Shown piece after piece: positions 26,608 to 34,624 of a stretch of 64,000 nucleotides of DNA. Below the pieces are notes generated by a model. That model had not been told where the DNA came from, did no database searches, and saw nothing but the letters and a program-made list of their open reading frames with translations. Position numbers and translations under genes: made by a program. Positions within the stretch are counted from its first letter, which is position 1. Each line of letters begins with the position of its first letter. Origin of the DNA: Thiotrichaceae bacterium (lineage in GTDB: Bacteria > Pseudomonadota > Gammaproteobacteria > SZUA-140); contig NVTY02000032.1 of NCBI GenBank assembly GCA_002401765.2, positions 1 to 64,000 on the forward strand, given 5' to 3'.

Positions 26608-26655
26608 TTAGGCCTATTTTGGGCTGGCATTTAGCTGAGGTTTAATTTTCCCTTG

Positions 26656-26676
26656 AAAGTTCTCTAAAAGTTCTCT
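26656..26676 (+). promoter_or_regulatory. Candidate LexA operator (GTTC-N7-GTTC direct repeat)
   Basis: Two copies of AAAGTTCTCT are spaced 11 bp start to start, giving GTTC at 26659-26662 and 26670-26673 with 7 bp between. This is the form of the alphaproteobacterial SOS box, not the palindromic CTGT-N8-ACAG of enterobacteria. It lies 42 bp upstream of the lexA start. Function as an operator is inference. Confidence 0.6.
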
Positions 26677-26717
26677 ATGCTTGGTTTAGGTTGATTAATA
26701 AAGGCGGGAGACGGTTC

Positions 26718-27320
26718 ATGCTGACCGAACTTGAGCAACGCATTATGGATGCGATTCGATTTCACATTTCCGAGCAGGGCTGTTCGCCTACGCTGGTGGA
26801 GATTGGTGAAGCGGTGGGTGTAACTTCAAAGGGCACGTTACATCGCTACGTGCAGGGGCTGATCGAAAAAGGGCAGCTGGTGCGCAATCACGCTGGATGG
26901 CGTGGCCTGCAGTTGGTTGATGATGCCGCTGAAGAAGAGTCGTTAAGCTTGCCATTGTTGGGTGAGATTGCTGCTGGTTTGCCGATAGAGGCCATTCCTG
27001 GGCACGATAGAGTCAACCTGGCTGATTTCTTTATGGGACCAGACCGTTTCATTCTTAAAGTGGTGGGGGATTCAATGATCGATGTCGGTATTCTCGATGG
27101 CGACATGGTGGTGATTCGCCATGCGCAGCAGGCCTACAGTGGCGATATTGTGGTGGCGCTGATCGATGGTAATGAAGCAACCCTAAAGCGTTTAAAACAC
27201 ACCAATGATGGGCGCGTGAAGTTACTGCCCGAGAACAGCACGATGGAGCCTTTTACCTATGCCGCGCACCGGGTACGTATTCAGGGTGTGTTGGTTGGCC
27301 AAATGCGTAGCTATATATAA
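26718..27320 (+). CDS. lexA: LexA-type SOS repressor
   Basis: A 200-residue repressor. The winged HTH (residues 1-65) has an unusual recognition region (EIGEAVGVTSKGTLHRYVQG) compared with E. coli LexA. The C-terminal S24 protease domain keeps the Ala86-Gly87 cleavage bond, Ser119 (VVGDSMID) and Lys157 (EATLKRL). RecA-triggered self-cleavage is therefore expected. ATG 26718 follows GGCGGGAG. The Y-family polymerase gene 53 bp downstream is probably in the same SOS operon. Confidence 0.9.
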   Translation: MLTELEQRIMDAIRFHISEQGCSPTLVEIGEAVGVTSKGTLHRYVQGLIEKGQLVRNHAGWRGLQLVDDAAEEESLSLPLLGEIAAGLPIEAIPGHDRVNLADFFMGPDRFILKVVGDSMIDVGILDGDMVVIRHAQQAYSGDIVVALIDGNEATLKRLKHTNDGRVKLLPENSTMEPFTYAAHRVRIQGVLVGQMRSYI

Positions 27321-27373
27321 AACAGCGCAGTTACCCTAATCATAAGCGACTAGGCGTTATCAACAGGAGGTGA

Positions 27374-28639
27374 ATGATGAAAACCATCACTAAAAAAAAC
27401 CCGCTAGACCGTAGTCCTGTGCACTGGCCGAAGGCGATCATGCTGGTCGATATGAATGCCTTCTTTGCATCAATAGAACAGCGTGACCGTCCGCAATGGC
27501 GCGGCAAGCCGATCGCTATTACCAATGGTGAGCTAGGTACCTGCATCATTACCTGTTCCTATGAGGCGCGCGCCTATGGGGTGCATACCGGTATGCGGTT
27601 AAAAGAGGCGCGCCGTCTCTGCCCCGACTTGATTCAATGCCCGGCAGATCCTAAGCGCTATGCACAGGTGTCACAAAATATTATGCGCGCGCTGCATGAT
27701 ATTACGCCGGATGTGGAAGTTTTTTCGGTCGATGAAGCCTTTCTCGATGTGACTCGTTGTCAGAAGTTATACGGTACACCACTGCGGATTGCGCGCATGG
27801 TGCAGCAGAAGGTGTTTGAGGTCTCGGGCATTAGCTGTTCAATTGGGGTGAGTGGAGATAAGACCACCGCCAAGTTTGCCGCCAAGTTGGTTAAGCCCAA
27901 TGGCCTTACTGTGGTGCCGCCATGGGATGCGGAACAACGCTTGAAAGACGTGCCGGTGACGGAACTATGCGGTATCGCAAAAGGGATTGGTGGTTTTCTT
28001 GCCCAATACGGCGTGCATAAATGCGGGGATATGAAACAGATCCCGATTAGCGTGCTGGCGCGTCGTTTTGGCAATCTTGGGCGACGGATCTGGCATATGT
28101 GTCAGGGCACTGATCCAAGCAAGGTGAGCATCGATACCCAACCGCCGAAATCACTTGGGCATGGCAAAGTGATGCCGCCGAATACCACCGATGTCGATGT
28201 AATTGAGACTTATCTACTGCACATGAGCGAAAAGGTCGCAACGCGCCTGCGCCGACATGGGATGCAGTCAGGCCGTTTCTTTATCGGCCTGCGAGGGCAG
28301 TACGGTTGGATTGGCGGTAAGTATCAATCAGAGACCCCGATTGATGATGGCCATGAAATTATGAAGCTCTGTCGCAACATGCTCAACACCCATTGGTATG
28401 GTGAGTCGGTGCATCAGGTGCAGGTAACGGCATTGAATCCCGCTATTGCCAACCACCAGATTGAACTTTTTTCACCGCGGATTGAACCACATGGCCGAGA
28501 GGTCAATGTGGTGATGGATCAGGTAAATGAACGTTACGGTGAATTCACACTCACCCCGATGCGTTTGCTAAAGCGTTCCAGTATGCCGAATGTGATTACG
28601 CCCGCATGGAAGCCAACAGGGGTTCGCCAGACAATTTAA
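27374..28639 (+). CDS. Y-family translesion DNA polymerase (DinB/UmuC superfamily)
   Basis: A 421-residue polymerase. Palm residues are visible in MLVDMNAFFASIEQ (first Asp) and FSVDEAFLDVT (Asp-Glu pair). YEARAYGVHTGM lies in the fingers, and the SIGVSGDKTTAKFAAKLVKPNG block is typical of Pol IV-like enzymes. It copies damaged templates at the cost of accuracy. AGGAGG at 27365-27370 sets ATG 27374. It is placed directly after lexA, unlike the solo E. coli dinB, and resembles lexA-linked SOS mutagenesis cassettes. No imuA or dnaE2 is nearby. Confidence 0.88.
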   Translation: MMKTITKKNPLDRSPVHWPKAIMLVDMNAFFASIEQRDRPQWRGKPIAITNGELGTCIITCSYEARAYGVHTGMRLKEARRLCPDLIQCPADPKRYAQVSQNIMRALHDITPDVEVFSVDEAFLDVTRCQKLYGTPLRIARMVQQKVFEVSGISCSIGVSGDKTTAKFAAKLVKPNGLTVVPPWDAEQRLKDVPVTELCGIAKGIGGFLAQYGVHKCGDMKQIPISVLARRFGNLGRRIWHMCQGTDPSKVSIDTQPPKSLGHGKVMPPNTTDVDVIETYLLHMSEKVATRLRRHGMQSGRFFIGLRGQYGWIGGKYQSETPIDDGHEIMKLCRNMLNTHWYGESVHQVQVTALNPAIANHQIELFSPRIEPHGREVNVVMDQVNERYGEFTLTPMRLLKRSSMPNVITPAWKPTGVRQTI

Positions 28640-28694
28640 TGAGTGGTTTAGCAGGGGCTAGTTCGGCAGTCGGCTGTTTCGCTTTAGATAATGG

Positions 28695-28723
28695 GGTGCT
28701 CCCGCATCATTTGAAGGAGCACC
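28695..28723. terminator. Hairpin after the polymerase gene
   Basis: GGTGCTCC and GGAGCACC form a perfect 8-bp stem with a 13-nt loop, 55 bp beyond the polymerase stop. It lacks a good T-run, so it may be a weak terminator or an RNA-stabilising hairpin. Confidence 0.4.
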
Positions 28724-28780
28724 TGGGTTAAAACATCAATATCGGTAATAAAGCTGCATGACTGACAAGGAGATGATGAT

Positions 28781-29008
28781 ATGAGTGATTCAATGAAGCA
28801 AATTTTGGGTCTGGGGGTAGGATTGGTTTGCTGGTTTCTTTTTTTAATGCTGTTATTTAATGAAGCGACCACCGCGTATGCACTGGTGTTTTTGTTTATG
28901 GGTATCCTGTTAAAGGGATTGGGCAGTGTTATTCGCCTGCCGGGCAATGCACTGCTTTCTGGCGCAGCGCTGGTGTTGATTTTGCCCTTTGGTGAGGAGC
29001 GTGAGTGA
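28781..29008 (+). CDS. Small hydrophobic membrane protein
   Basis: A 75-residue protein with two or three membrane helices (ILGLGVGLVCWFLFLMLLF, AYALVFLFMGILLKGLG and NALLSGAALVLILPFG). AAGGAG lies 8 nt before the ATG, which supports real translation. It has no recognised family or catalytic residues. It follows the lexA-polymerase pair on the same strand but a hairpin intervenes. Confidence 0.55.
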   Translation: MSDSMKQILGLGVGLVCWFLFLMLLFNEATTAYALVFLFMGILLKGLGSVIRLPGNALLSGAALVLILPFGEERE

Positions 29009-29294
29009 GGTCTGTCTCAGGCGTCGAGTTCGAATAAATATCGATGCTATTCCCGCATGGGAATGCGTACTACGGTCAGTTGGAACACAAGAGCGCCGCG
29101 GCGCTCTTGTGCCTTGAATCAAGAAGCGATGGGACAGGCGCGATATTTATCGATGGTTCACAGCCAAAGGGCAACACCCCGACGACATCGTCTCTCATGG
29201 CAATCATCATAACATTCTTTGAAATTAAGTTAAGCCACATCTTTTTTAGAGTAAAGCTAAGCCTTCTTTTACTGAGTTTTCACGCCGAGTGGGC
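29009..29294. other. Palindrome-rich intergenic region
   Basis: Holds the nested inverted repeats at 29034-29150 and no supported gene. A 102-codon frame at 29044-29352 runs through the palindromes and the terminator and is discounted. Confidence 0.5.
29034..29150. repeat. Nested palindromes, including a perfect 26-bp inverted repeat
   Basis: An outer pair ATAAATATCG (29034-29043) and CGATATTTAT (29141-29150) encloses a TTCCC-GCAT-GGGAA hairpin near 29050-29063. It also encloses the exact palindrome CACAAGAGCGCCG joined to its reverse complement at 29086-29111. This could be a REP-like element or a structured RNA. There is no T-run to make it a simple terminator. Confidence 0.6.
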
Positions 29295-29329
29295 AAACAA
29301 AAAAGGGGAGCATCGAAATGTTCCCCTTT
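29295..29329 (-). terminator. Rho-independent terminator
   Basis: Stem AAAGGGGAGCAT and ATGTTCCCCTTT around a CGAA tetraloop (29302-29329), with a T-rich tract on the minus strand beyond it. It is placed to end the small membrane-protein transcript read from 29488. Confidence 0.75.
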
Positions 29330-29371
29330 ATCAAACCTGGTGTCGGACGTAACCTTGTCTGATTTAGCTTC

Positions 29372-29488
29372 TTAAGCAGGTATCTGTGCAACAATTAGTA
29401 CAGCAATAGTAATGACGATGGGAATAGCCACCAGCAGTGTGAGTACATCTTTGGTGTTGTATTTAAGTTGCTTATAGCGGTCGACCAT
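29372..29488 (-). CDS. 38-residue single-helix membrane protein
   Basis: A tiny gene starting MVDRYKQLKYNTKDV with one long hydrophobic helix (LTLLVAIPIVITIAVLIVA) and a short tail QIPA. GGAG lies about 10 nt before the ATG, and a strong terminator follows 43 bp after the stop. The charged cytoplasmic N-terminus plus single helix suggests a small regulatory or structural membrane peptide. No family recognised. Confidence 0.6.
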   Translation of the reverse strand: MVDRYKQLKYNTKDVLTLLVAIPIVITIAVLIVAQIPA

Positions 29489-29623
29489 TTTGTAATTTCT
29501 CCATTTTCAGTGCTGAATAATGTCGAGTTTTGCCTGTGGTAGCTAATCTCGACTAAGGTGCTGAGGTTAATCTCGCATGTATCGATAAAGAGGTCAATAG
29601 TGACAGGACTCGTTTATTTGTGG

Positions 29624-30949
29624 TTATTCATCAGTAATTAACGAGGCGACCAGATCATGTTCGTCAGCATCGGTGATGGTGACTTCAACAAAATCGCCAG
29701 GTTGTAATTCGGCTAGCTCAGGGATGCGGACGATGCCATCGACTGCTGGCGCATCGGCCTGTGATCGCGCCACGATTCCTGTCTCACTAACCTCATCAAC
29801 GATCACGACCATTTTAGAGCCAATTAACATCTGGCGTTTGCCTGCACTGATTTCTGCCTGTACCGCCATGAACTTTTCTAGCCGCTCTTGTTTGATTTCT
29901 TCGGGGATTGGATTAGGCAGGGCGTTGGCGGTAGCACCATCGACAGGTGAGTAGGCAAATGCGCCGACGCGGTCGAGTTGTGCCTCATGCATAAAGTCGA
30001 GTAGATAATTGAAATCAGATTCGGTCTCACCGGGAAAGCCAACCACAAAGGTGCTGCGCAATGCGATATCTGGGCAGATTGAGCGCCATTTTCGGATTCT
30101 TTCCAGTGTATTTTCAGTGTGGGCCGGGCGTTTCATTGCCTTGAGAATGGATGGGCTAGCATGTTGGAATGGGATATCGAGATAAGGGAGAATTTTGCCT
30201 TCGGCCATCAATGGAATCACATTGTCGACATGCGGGTAGGGGTAGACGTAGTGCAGGCGTACCCAGACGTCGAGTTTTGCCAGTGCTTCGACGAGAGGCA
30301 GAAATTGAGTCTTTATCGGGGTGCCGTTCCAAAAATCGAGTTTATAGCGGGTATCGACGCCGTAGGCACTGGTGTCTTGGGAGATCACTAATAGCTCCCG
30401 TACACCGGCGTTAACGAGGTTTTCTGCCTCTTGCATCACTTCGCCGACTGGGCGACTGAGCAGATCACCGCGCAGTGAAGGAATGATGCAGAAGGTGCAA
30501 CGATGATTGCAGCCCTCTGAAATCTTCAAATAGGCGTAGTGTTTTGGCGTTAGTTTGATCCCCTGCGGTGGCACCAGGCTGGTATAGGGGTGGTGCAGTG
30601 GTGGTAGGTGGGCGTGAACGGCCTCCATCACCTCGTGTGCTGCATGTGGGCCGGTAACGGCGAGCACCTCAGGAAACTGTTCTTGAATGGTATTGCCCTG
30701 AGCACCCAGACAGCCCGTCACAATCACTTTGCCATTTTCATTGAGCGCTTCGCCAATCGCATCGAGCGACTCTTCGATGGCAGCATCGATAAAGCCACAA
30801 GTATTTACAACGACCATGTCGGCATTGTCGTAGCTTGGGCTTATTTCGTATCCTTCAGCGCGAAGGCGGGTGATGATCTGTTCTGAATCGACCAGTGCTT
30901 TGGGGCAGCCGAGGCTAACAAAACCAATTTTTGCAGGGGTTTGGCTCAT
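29624..30949 (-). CDS. rimO: Ribosomal protein S12 methylthiotransferase RimO
   Basis: A 441-residue radical-SAM enzyme that methylthiolates Asp89 of ribosomal protein S12. It has an N-terminal UPF0004 domain ([31 protein letters not shown] supply three cluster Cys), the radical-SAM motif [16 protein letters not shown], and a C-terminal TRAM domain ([21 protein letters not shown]). The start MSQTPAK gives exactly the E. coli length; an upstream in-frame start at 30967 is less likely. It is monocistronic. Confidence 0.95.
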   Translation of the reverse strand: MSQTPAKIGFVSLGCPKALVDSEQIITRLRAEGYEISPSYDNADMVVVNTCGFIDAAIEESLDAIGEALNENGKVIVTGCLGAQGNTIQEQFPEVLAVTGPHAAHEVMEAVHAHLPPLHHPYTSLVPPQGIKLTPKHYAYLKISEGCNHRCTFCIIPSLRGDLLSRPVGEVMQEAENLVNAGVRELLVISQDTSAYGVDTRYKLDFWNGTPIKTQFLPLVEALAKLDVWVRLHYVYPYPHVDNVIPLMAEGKILPYLDIPFQHASPSILKAMKRPAHTENTLERIRKWRSICPDIALRSTFVVGFPGETESDFNYLLDFMHEAQLDRVGAFAYSPVDGATANALPNPIPEEIKQERLEKFMAVQAEISAGKRQMLIGSKMVVIVDEVSETGIVARSQADAPAVDGIVRIPELAELQPGDFVEVTITDADEHDLVASLITDE

Positions 30950-31545
30950 AAAGGTTACTTTTACCAATTTTTTAACATGTTGAAGTTGTTGAAGTTGTTG
31001 AGGTAAATCTTGTTTTTAGTGTGCTTTCTAACCCTCTATTTTAACCCATGAACGAGTGTCGGCGCTGTTTTTTTTATTTAGTTTATGATCTTCTTTAATA
31101 AATTAATAACGGCGCTTTAAAGAGTCGGGAATGTCGGTCGATAATATTGCTGTCGTAGATGTAAATGGATGTAAAAACGCCCAAGTTAGCGTACTTCAGG
31201 ATGATGCGGCGGGGTTGGTGGAGACTAACCGCAGAAGGATTTAGCCAAATGGATGGGCGTCAATGGAATGATGGTGATGGAGTGAGATGGATGCCAATCA
31301 TTGATGCAGGATCGCATCGGCAAATGGAGTTGAAGCGATCAGGTTATCCCCCTAACCTGATCGCGCAAGGAGGAATGTTGCAGCAAGGACGCTGTAAAAT
31401 AGATCAAATACACCGTTATGGGCGCCTATAGGCGCTTTTTCTTTGCCTGAATTTAGCACACTTACCTTGTTCGAAAGGAGTGCTGATATTAGAATGAACC
31501 TCTTCTGGTGTTAATGGTTTGAAAACGTGATGAGTAGATACTGCA
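30950..31545. other. Intergenic, possible short transcript with terminator
   Basis: Contains tandem TTGAAGTTG units just upstream of rimO (about 30980-31000), weak frames at 31131-31244 (37 codons) and 31165-31431 (88 codons), and a strong plus-strand terminator at 31422-31440. The terminator implies something is transcribed rightwards here, either a small RNA or a short gene. Neither frame resembles a known protein. Confidence 0.4.
31422..31440 (+). terminator. Rho-independent terminator
   Basis: GCGCC-TATA-GGCGC hairpin followed directly by five T residues and CTTTG. A compact, textbook form. No confident gene lies immediately upstream on this strand. Confidence 0.75.
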
Positions 31546-31824
31546 ATGAATTGTGCTGTGTATAAGAGTGAAAAGAAGTCTGATTATTATGTATACCTCA
31601 AGCGAGTGGATGATGAGGCGGTGGATTTTTCCTGTATTCCTGATGTGCTTGACAAGATGTTGGGGAACCTTGAATTTGTGATGGATTTAGAGTTATCCGA
31701 GGCGCGCAAGCTTGCCCGGGCGGATGTAAAAGAAGTGATTGCCTCTTTGCGAGGAGATGGCTTCTACCTGCAAACACCACCTAAACTTGAAGTTATAAAT
31801 TTCATAGAAAATAGCAAGTTGTGA
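31546..31824 (+). CDS. YcgL-domain protein
   Basis: A 92-residue protein of the YcgL (DUF709) family. It begins MNCAVYKSEKKSDYYVYLKR, has the acidic middle FSCIPDVLDKMLGNLEFVMDL, then ARADVKEVIASLRGDGFYLQTPP. YcgL is a small alpha/beta protein widespread in gammaproteobacteria, with no established activity. It supports the taxonomic placement of the window. Confidence 0.85.
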   Translation: MNCAVYKSEKKSDYYVYLKRVDDEAVDFSCIPDVLDKMLGNLEFVMDLELSEARKLARADVKEVIASLRGDGFYLQTPPKLEVINFIENSKL

Positions 31825-31928
31825 ACGCTGTTTTAGGTTTTTCAAAATACTGCCGATAGACGCCCAAGGGAGTAATCCTAAATTGATATGGATACTTTAC
31901 GCTTGAGCGCAACTCTTTTTAGAGGGGA

Positions 31929-32258
31929 ATGATTGTGACAGAATCGACGACGTTAGTAGATGGCGACGCGCCAAAGTGGGATATTGCTTTGGAAGGATTA
32001 GTTAATGATACTTACCGTATGAAGGGTGCTGATTTAAATATAGATGATTTCCAAAAACTCGCTGTTGATAACCGAATTCGATTTGATGACATTATGGTGA
32101 CCATGTTTGAACTCTGTATTTACTCTGAATGGCAATATAAAAATGACCAGGGAGTGGTCAATATCACACGCAAAACATTAGATGAGCTATTTGTGAATGG
32201 TCGACTGCAGGAAAAGGATATGCACGATTTTTCAGGAAACTGGGTGCCGCTCGCGTAA
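31929..32258 (+). CDS. Small acidic protein, paralogue 1 of a tandem pair
   Basis: A 109-residue soluble protein with GGGG shortly before ATG 31929. It has an alpha-helical pattern: DLNIDDFQKLAVDNRIRFDD, VMFELCIYSEWQY-like middle, then ending SGNWVPLA. The following gene encodes a protein with the same spacing of DL..LA....R.DD, W.Y...G and a final SG/TG-W-P motif, so the two arose by duplication. No known family is recognised. Confidence 0.65.
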   Translation: MIVTESTTLVDGDAPKWDIALEGLVNDTYRMKGADLNIDDFQKLAVDNRIRFDDIMVTMFELCIYSEWQYKNDQGVVNITRKTLDELFVNGRLQEKDMHDFSGNWVPLA

Positions 32259-32300
32259 AGAGGCATTGAGCAATGGTCAATATTACAGGAGTGATTGAGT

Positions 32301-32612
32301 ATGAAGCGTCATGGACCGCTTTCGCTAAAACCGTTTTTGACATCGTTATTACATGAAGCCTATGATGATAAACAGGCGAACCTGCAGATGGCTGATTTGA
32401 GAGCTTTGGCTGCAGAATATTCAATGCGCCTGGATGATGTGGTTAGTACTCTGATTGATCTAGTTAACGAGGGGGGCTGGCATTATCACCATGAAAATGG
32501 AGAGCCCACACCGCTTAGTCAGGAGTTATCTGAGGGCGAGGCTCGTCTGAGTGCTAGCGAGCTGAATAAAATGACTGGCAGTTGGTCGCCAGTCATTACC
32601 GACGAAGGCTAG
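32301..32612 (+). CDS. Small acidic protein, paralogue 2 of a tandem pair
   Basis: A 103-residue protein starting MKRHGPLSLKPFLTSLLHEAYDD. ATG 32301 follows AGGAG by 9 nt. Shared features with the upstream paralogue are NLQMADLRALAAEYSMRLDD against DLNIDDFQKLAVDNRIRFDD, the GGWHYHHENGEPTPLS hinge, and TGSWSP against SGNWVP at the end. It is separated by 42 bp, so the two are probably co-expressed. Its last bases meet convergent nhaR. Function unknown. Confidence 0.65.
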   Translation: MKRHGPLSLKPFLTSLLHEAYDDKQANLQMADLRALAAEYSMRLDDVVSTLIDLVNEGGWHYHHENGEPTPLSQELSEGEARLSASELNKMTGSWSPVITDEG

Positions 32613-33523
32613 CTTAGCTCTGTTGTAAAGATATTTTGGTGTGCAGAGTCATTGATTGCAATCACACCAGGGTGTTTTAGTTTGCGCTCTGGTGAGATCG
32701 CATAAAATTCCTCATGAATTTTATCGGTAGAGCCGATTGCGATCACGTTATGTTGTCGTTCTATATCCCGGGTGATCACGGTTGGTGCCGCGAATACCCC
32801 GACACCCGCCTGGCCAAACGTTTTAATCAATGCGCTATCGTCAAACTCACCGACGATAATGGGGCGAATATCCAGGCTATCGAACCATTGCATGATCTCA
32901 CGTCTGATCGCATTTCCAGCGACAGGCAGCAGCATTGGCGCTTGATCAAGCGAGTGTGGGAATTTAGCCTGGTATTTCTCGGCCAGCACGGGCGCTGCAA
33001 AAAAAGAGATGCCACAGGAACCTAAGTGGTGATTGAATGCGCGCACATTCATTGATGGCCTGATGGGGCGATCTGAAATGACCACATCAAGCTTATGTGC
33101 TGCGATATCAGTGAGTAGATTATCAAGGCTATCTTCATGGCAGATGATACGGACAGGTTCGTCGAGCTGTAAAGCGGGTTCTATCAAGCGGTGTGCAATC
33201 AGTTTCGGGATCACATCGGTGATACCAATGGATAAGCGCAGTGGACTGCCTTCAACTGCACGGTTTGAAAGCACGCTTTGCAGCTCAGCCCCCAGCAGGA
33301 AAATATCATCCGCATACTCAAGGGCGGTGCGCCCCGCTTCTGTTAGCACTAAGTTTCGGCCAGATCGGGAAAAGAGCTTTTTACCCACTGACTTTTCTAG
33401 CAGGCTTAGTTGGCCGCTGATCGTCTGTGGTGTCAGGTGTAGTTGTTCGCTGGCACGTGCAATGCTGCCTTCTTTTGCCACTACCCAGAAGTAGTGAAGA
33501 TGTTTGTAATTAATGCTATTCAT
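32609..33523 (-). CDS. nhaR: NhaR-type LysR regulator
   Basis: A 304-residue LysR-family protein. The N-terminus NYKHLHYFWVVAKEGSIARA and HTH segment LHLTPQTISGQLSLLEKSVG are characteristic of NhaR, the Na+-responsive activator of nhaA in E. coli. The effector domain follows (PLRLSIGITDVIPKLIAHRL). It is divergent from a small membrane-protein gene and lies 1.1 kb upstream of the mrp operon, consistent with control of Na+/H+ antiport. No intact nhaA is present in the window. Confidence 0.85.
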   Translation of the reverse strand: MNSINYKHLHYFWVVAKEGSIARASEQLHLTPQTISGQLSLLEKSVGKKLFSRSGRNLVLTEAGRTALEYADDIFLLGAELQSVLSNRAVEGSPLRLSIGITDVIPKLIAHRLIEPALQLDEPVRIICHEDSLDNLLTDIAAHKLDVVISDRPIRPSMNVRAFNHHLGSCGISFFAAPVLAEKYQAKFPHSLDQAPMLLPVAGNAIRREIMQWFDSLDIRPIIVGEFDDSALIKTFGQAGVGVFAAPTVITRDIERQHNVIAIGSTDKIHEEFYAISPERKLKHPGVIAINDSAHQNIFTTELS

Positions 33524-33543
33524 TTTACGGCACCTCGGATCGA

Positions 33544-33574
33544 ATTAATCGACGATTGGCGTGATATTAATCGA
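33544..33574. promoter_or_regulatory. Direct repeats in the nhaR/membrane-protein divergent gap
   Basis: ATTAATCGA occurs at 33544-33552 and 33566-33574, 22 bp apart (about two helical turns), 20 bp ahead of the nhaR start. This spacing suits a LysR tetramer. Assignment to NhaR is inference. Confidence 0.45.
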
Positions 33575-33800
33575 TTTTTTCAAAATCAAAAACCATTTAT
33601 AATACCTTTTTGAAATTATTGCCAGTAAAAACTGATTCTATCCGCAGTTATTTTATGCGGTTATCGGTTATGACGCAATTTATTGTCGAGTTGCTGGCCT
33701 TATGGGTGTGATATTCGTACTATCCGGGCATCATCTGGCTGGGCTTGAATAGTTGAGCTTTATCATTGATTTCCTACTTTAAATTGAGTGAAATATAATT

Positions 33801-34223
33801 ATGACCGGCGCGATCATATTTGCATCTGCTACTTGCTTTTTGCAGTTCGCAGCATTTTACTTTGCTCACATTCGTTCATTTCATGTGAGCGTGATGGTCT
33901 CGTTATTGATCATCGATATTTGCTTTCCTGTTTATCTATTTATGACGCGAGATTGGTATAATCAGTTAATTGTTCAAGGGGATATTCTTACCTTTGGGGT
34001 TTGGATCCACTTTATGTTAGTGATCACACTGTTTGTGTTGTATATCGTACAGGTCCAGGTCACCAGAACGATAGTCGCCAGAAAAGAGGGCGCTGAACGC
34101 ATCATCGAACTTAAAGCAGAACATCGAGCACAAGGGCTGGGTATTTTGGTGACACGGCCGATGATGATCTTTACGGGTGCTTTGCTAGCACCAGAAGTGG
34201 TCACGGCAGTCGTGGGGAGTTAG
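33801..34223 (+). CDS. Small integral membrane protein, unknown
   Basis: A 140-residue protein with about four hydrophobic segments (FASATCFLQFAAFYFAHI, VMVSLLIIDICFPVYLFM, GVWIHFMLVITLFVLYIVQV and MIFTGALLAPEVVTAVV). A charged loop (VARKEGAERIIELKAEHRAQ) precedes the last helix. It is divergent from nhaR across a 277-bp gap with candidate operator repeats, so it may be NhaR-regulated. No family recognised with confidence. Confidence 0.6.
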   Translation: MTGAIIFASATCFLQFAAFYFAHIRSFHVSVMVSLLIIDICFPVYLFMTRDWYNQLIVQGDILTFGVWIHFMLVITLFVLYIVQVQVTRTIVARKEGAERIIELKAEHRAQGLGILVTRPMMIFTGALLAPEVVTAVVGS

Positions 34224-34624
34224 CCTTCGTGGCTTAATTCGTTTGCACAATCGGGATATATTTTCCAAATCTACTTGAAAAAAAGAATCATTTGCGGCCA
34301 GGGCAATCGCATATAAATCTGTGATTTTCTTAATATTGCGGTTGGGAAACAGGAAGCCTTGTATATGCGGCCATGTGTGGGATAATATTTCCCGTGTCTG
34401 ATTCAAGGGGTCTTGCTCCTGACCTCTGAAAACTAGGAAATTCTCTGCTTTTGGGGGTTTGCAAGAAGCCCTAAGCCCTTACATTTATCACCGTAAATGC
34501 GTATATTACGCAAAAATGCGCTGTCCTCGGGAATTGTTTGCTTGAGCGTTGTCTCATCATAGCGAAGCATGGCCTGTTCAGTGCTTTTAAGCTGTTTAAC
34601 AAAAAAACATAGACCGACTACCAG
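34224..34624. other. Intergenic upstream of mrp, possible transposase scrap
   Basis: A minus-strand frame at 34185-34406 begins NQTREILSHTWPHIQGFLFP, which resembles the N-terminus of some IS transposases, then loses similarity and overlaps the preceding gene antisense. The remaining 200 bp must contain the mrp promoter; no clear hexamers were chosen. Confidence 0.35.

Noticed and set aside
29044-29352. 102-codon plus-strand frame
   Set aside because: Runs through nested palindromes and a minus-strand terminator; no ribosome site.
31165-31431. 88-codon plus-strand frame ending in the terminator hairpin
   Set aside because: Composition is unlike a protein family and its stop lies inside the terminator loop; kept only as a possible transcript.
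34185-34406. Minus-strand frame with a transposase-like first 20 residues
   Set aside because: Similarity stops quickly and it overlaps another gene antisense; mentioned only as possible scrap.
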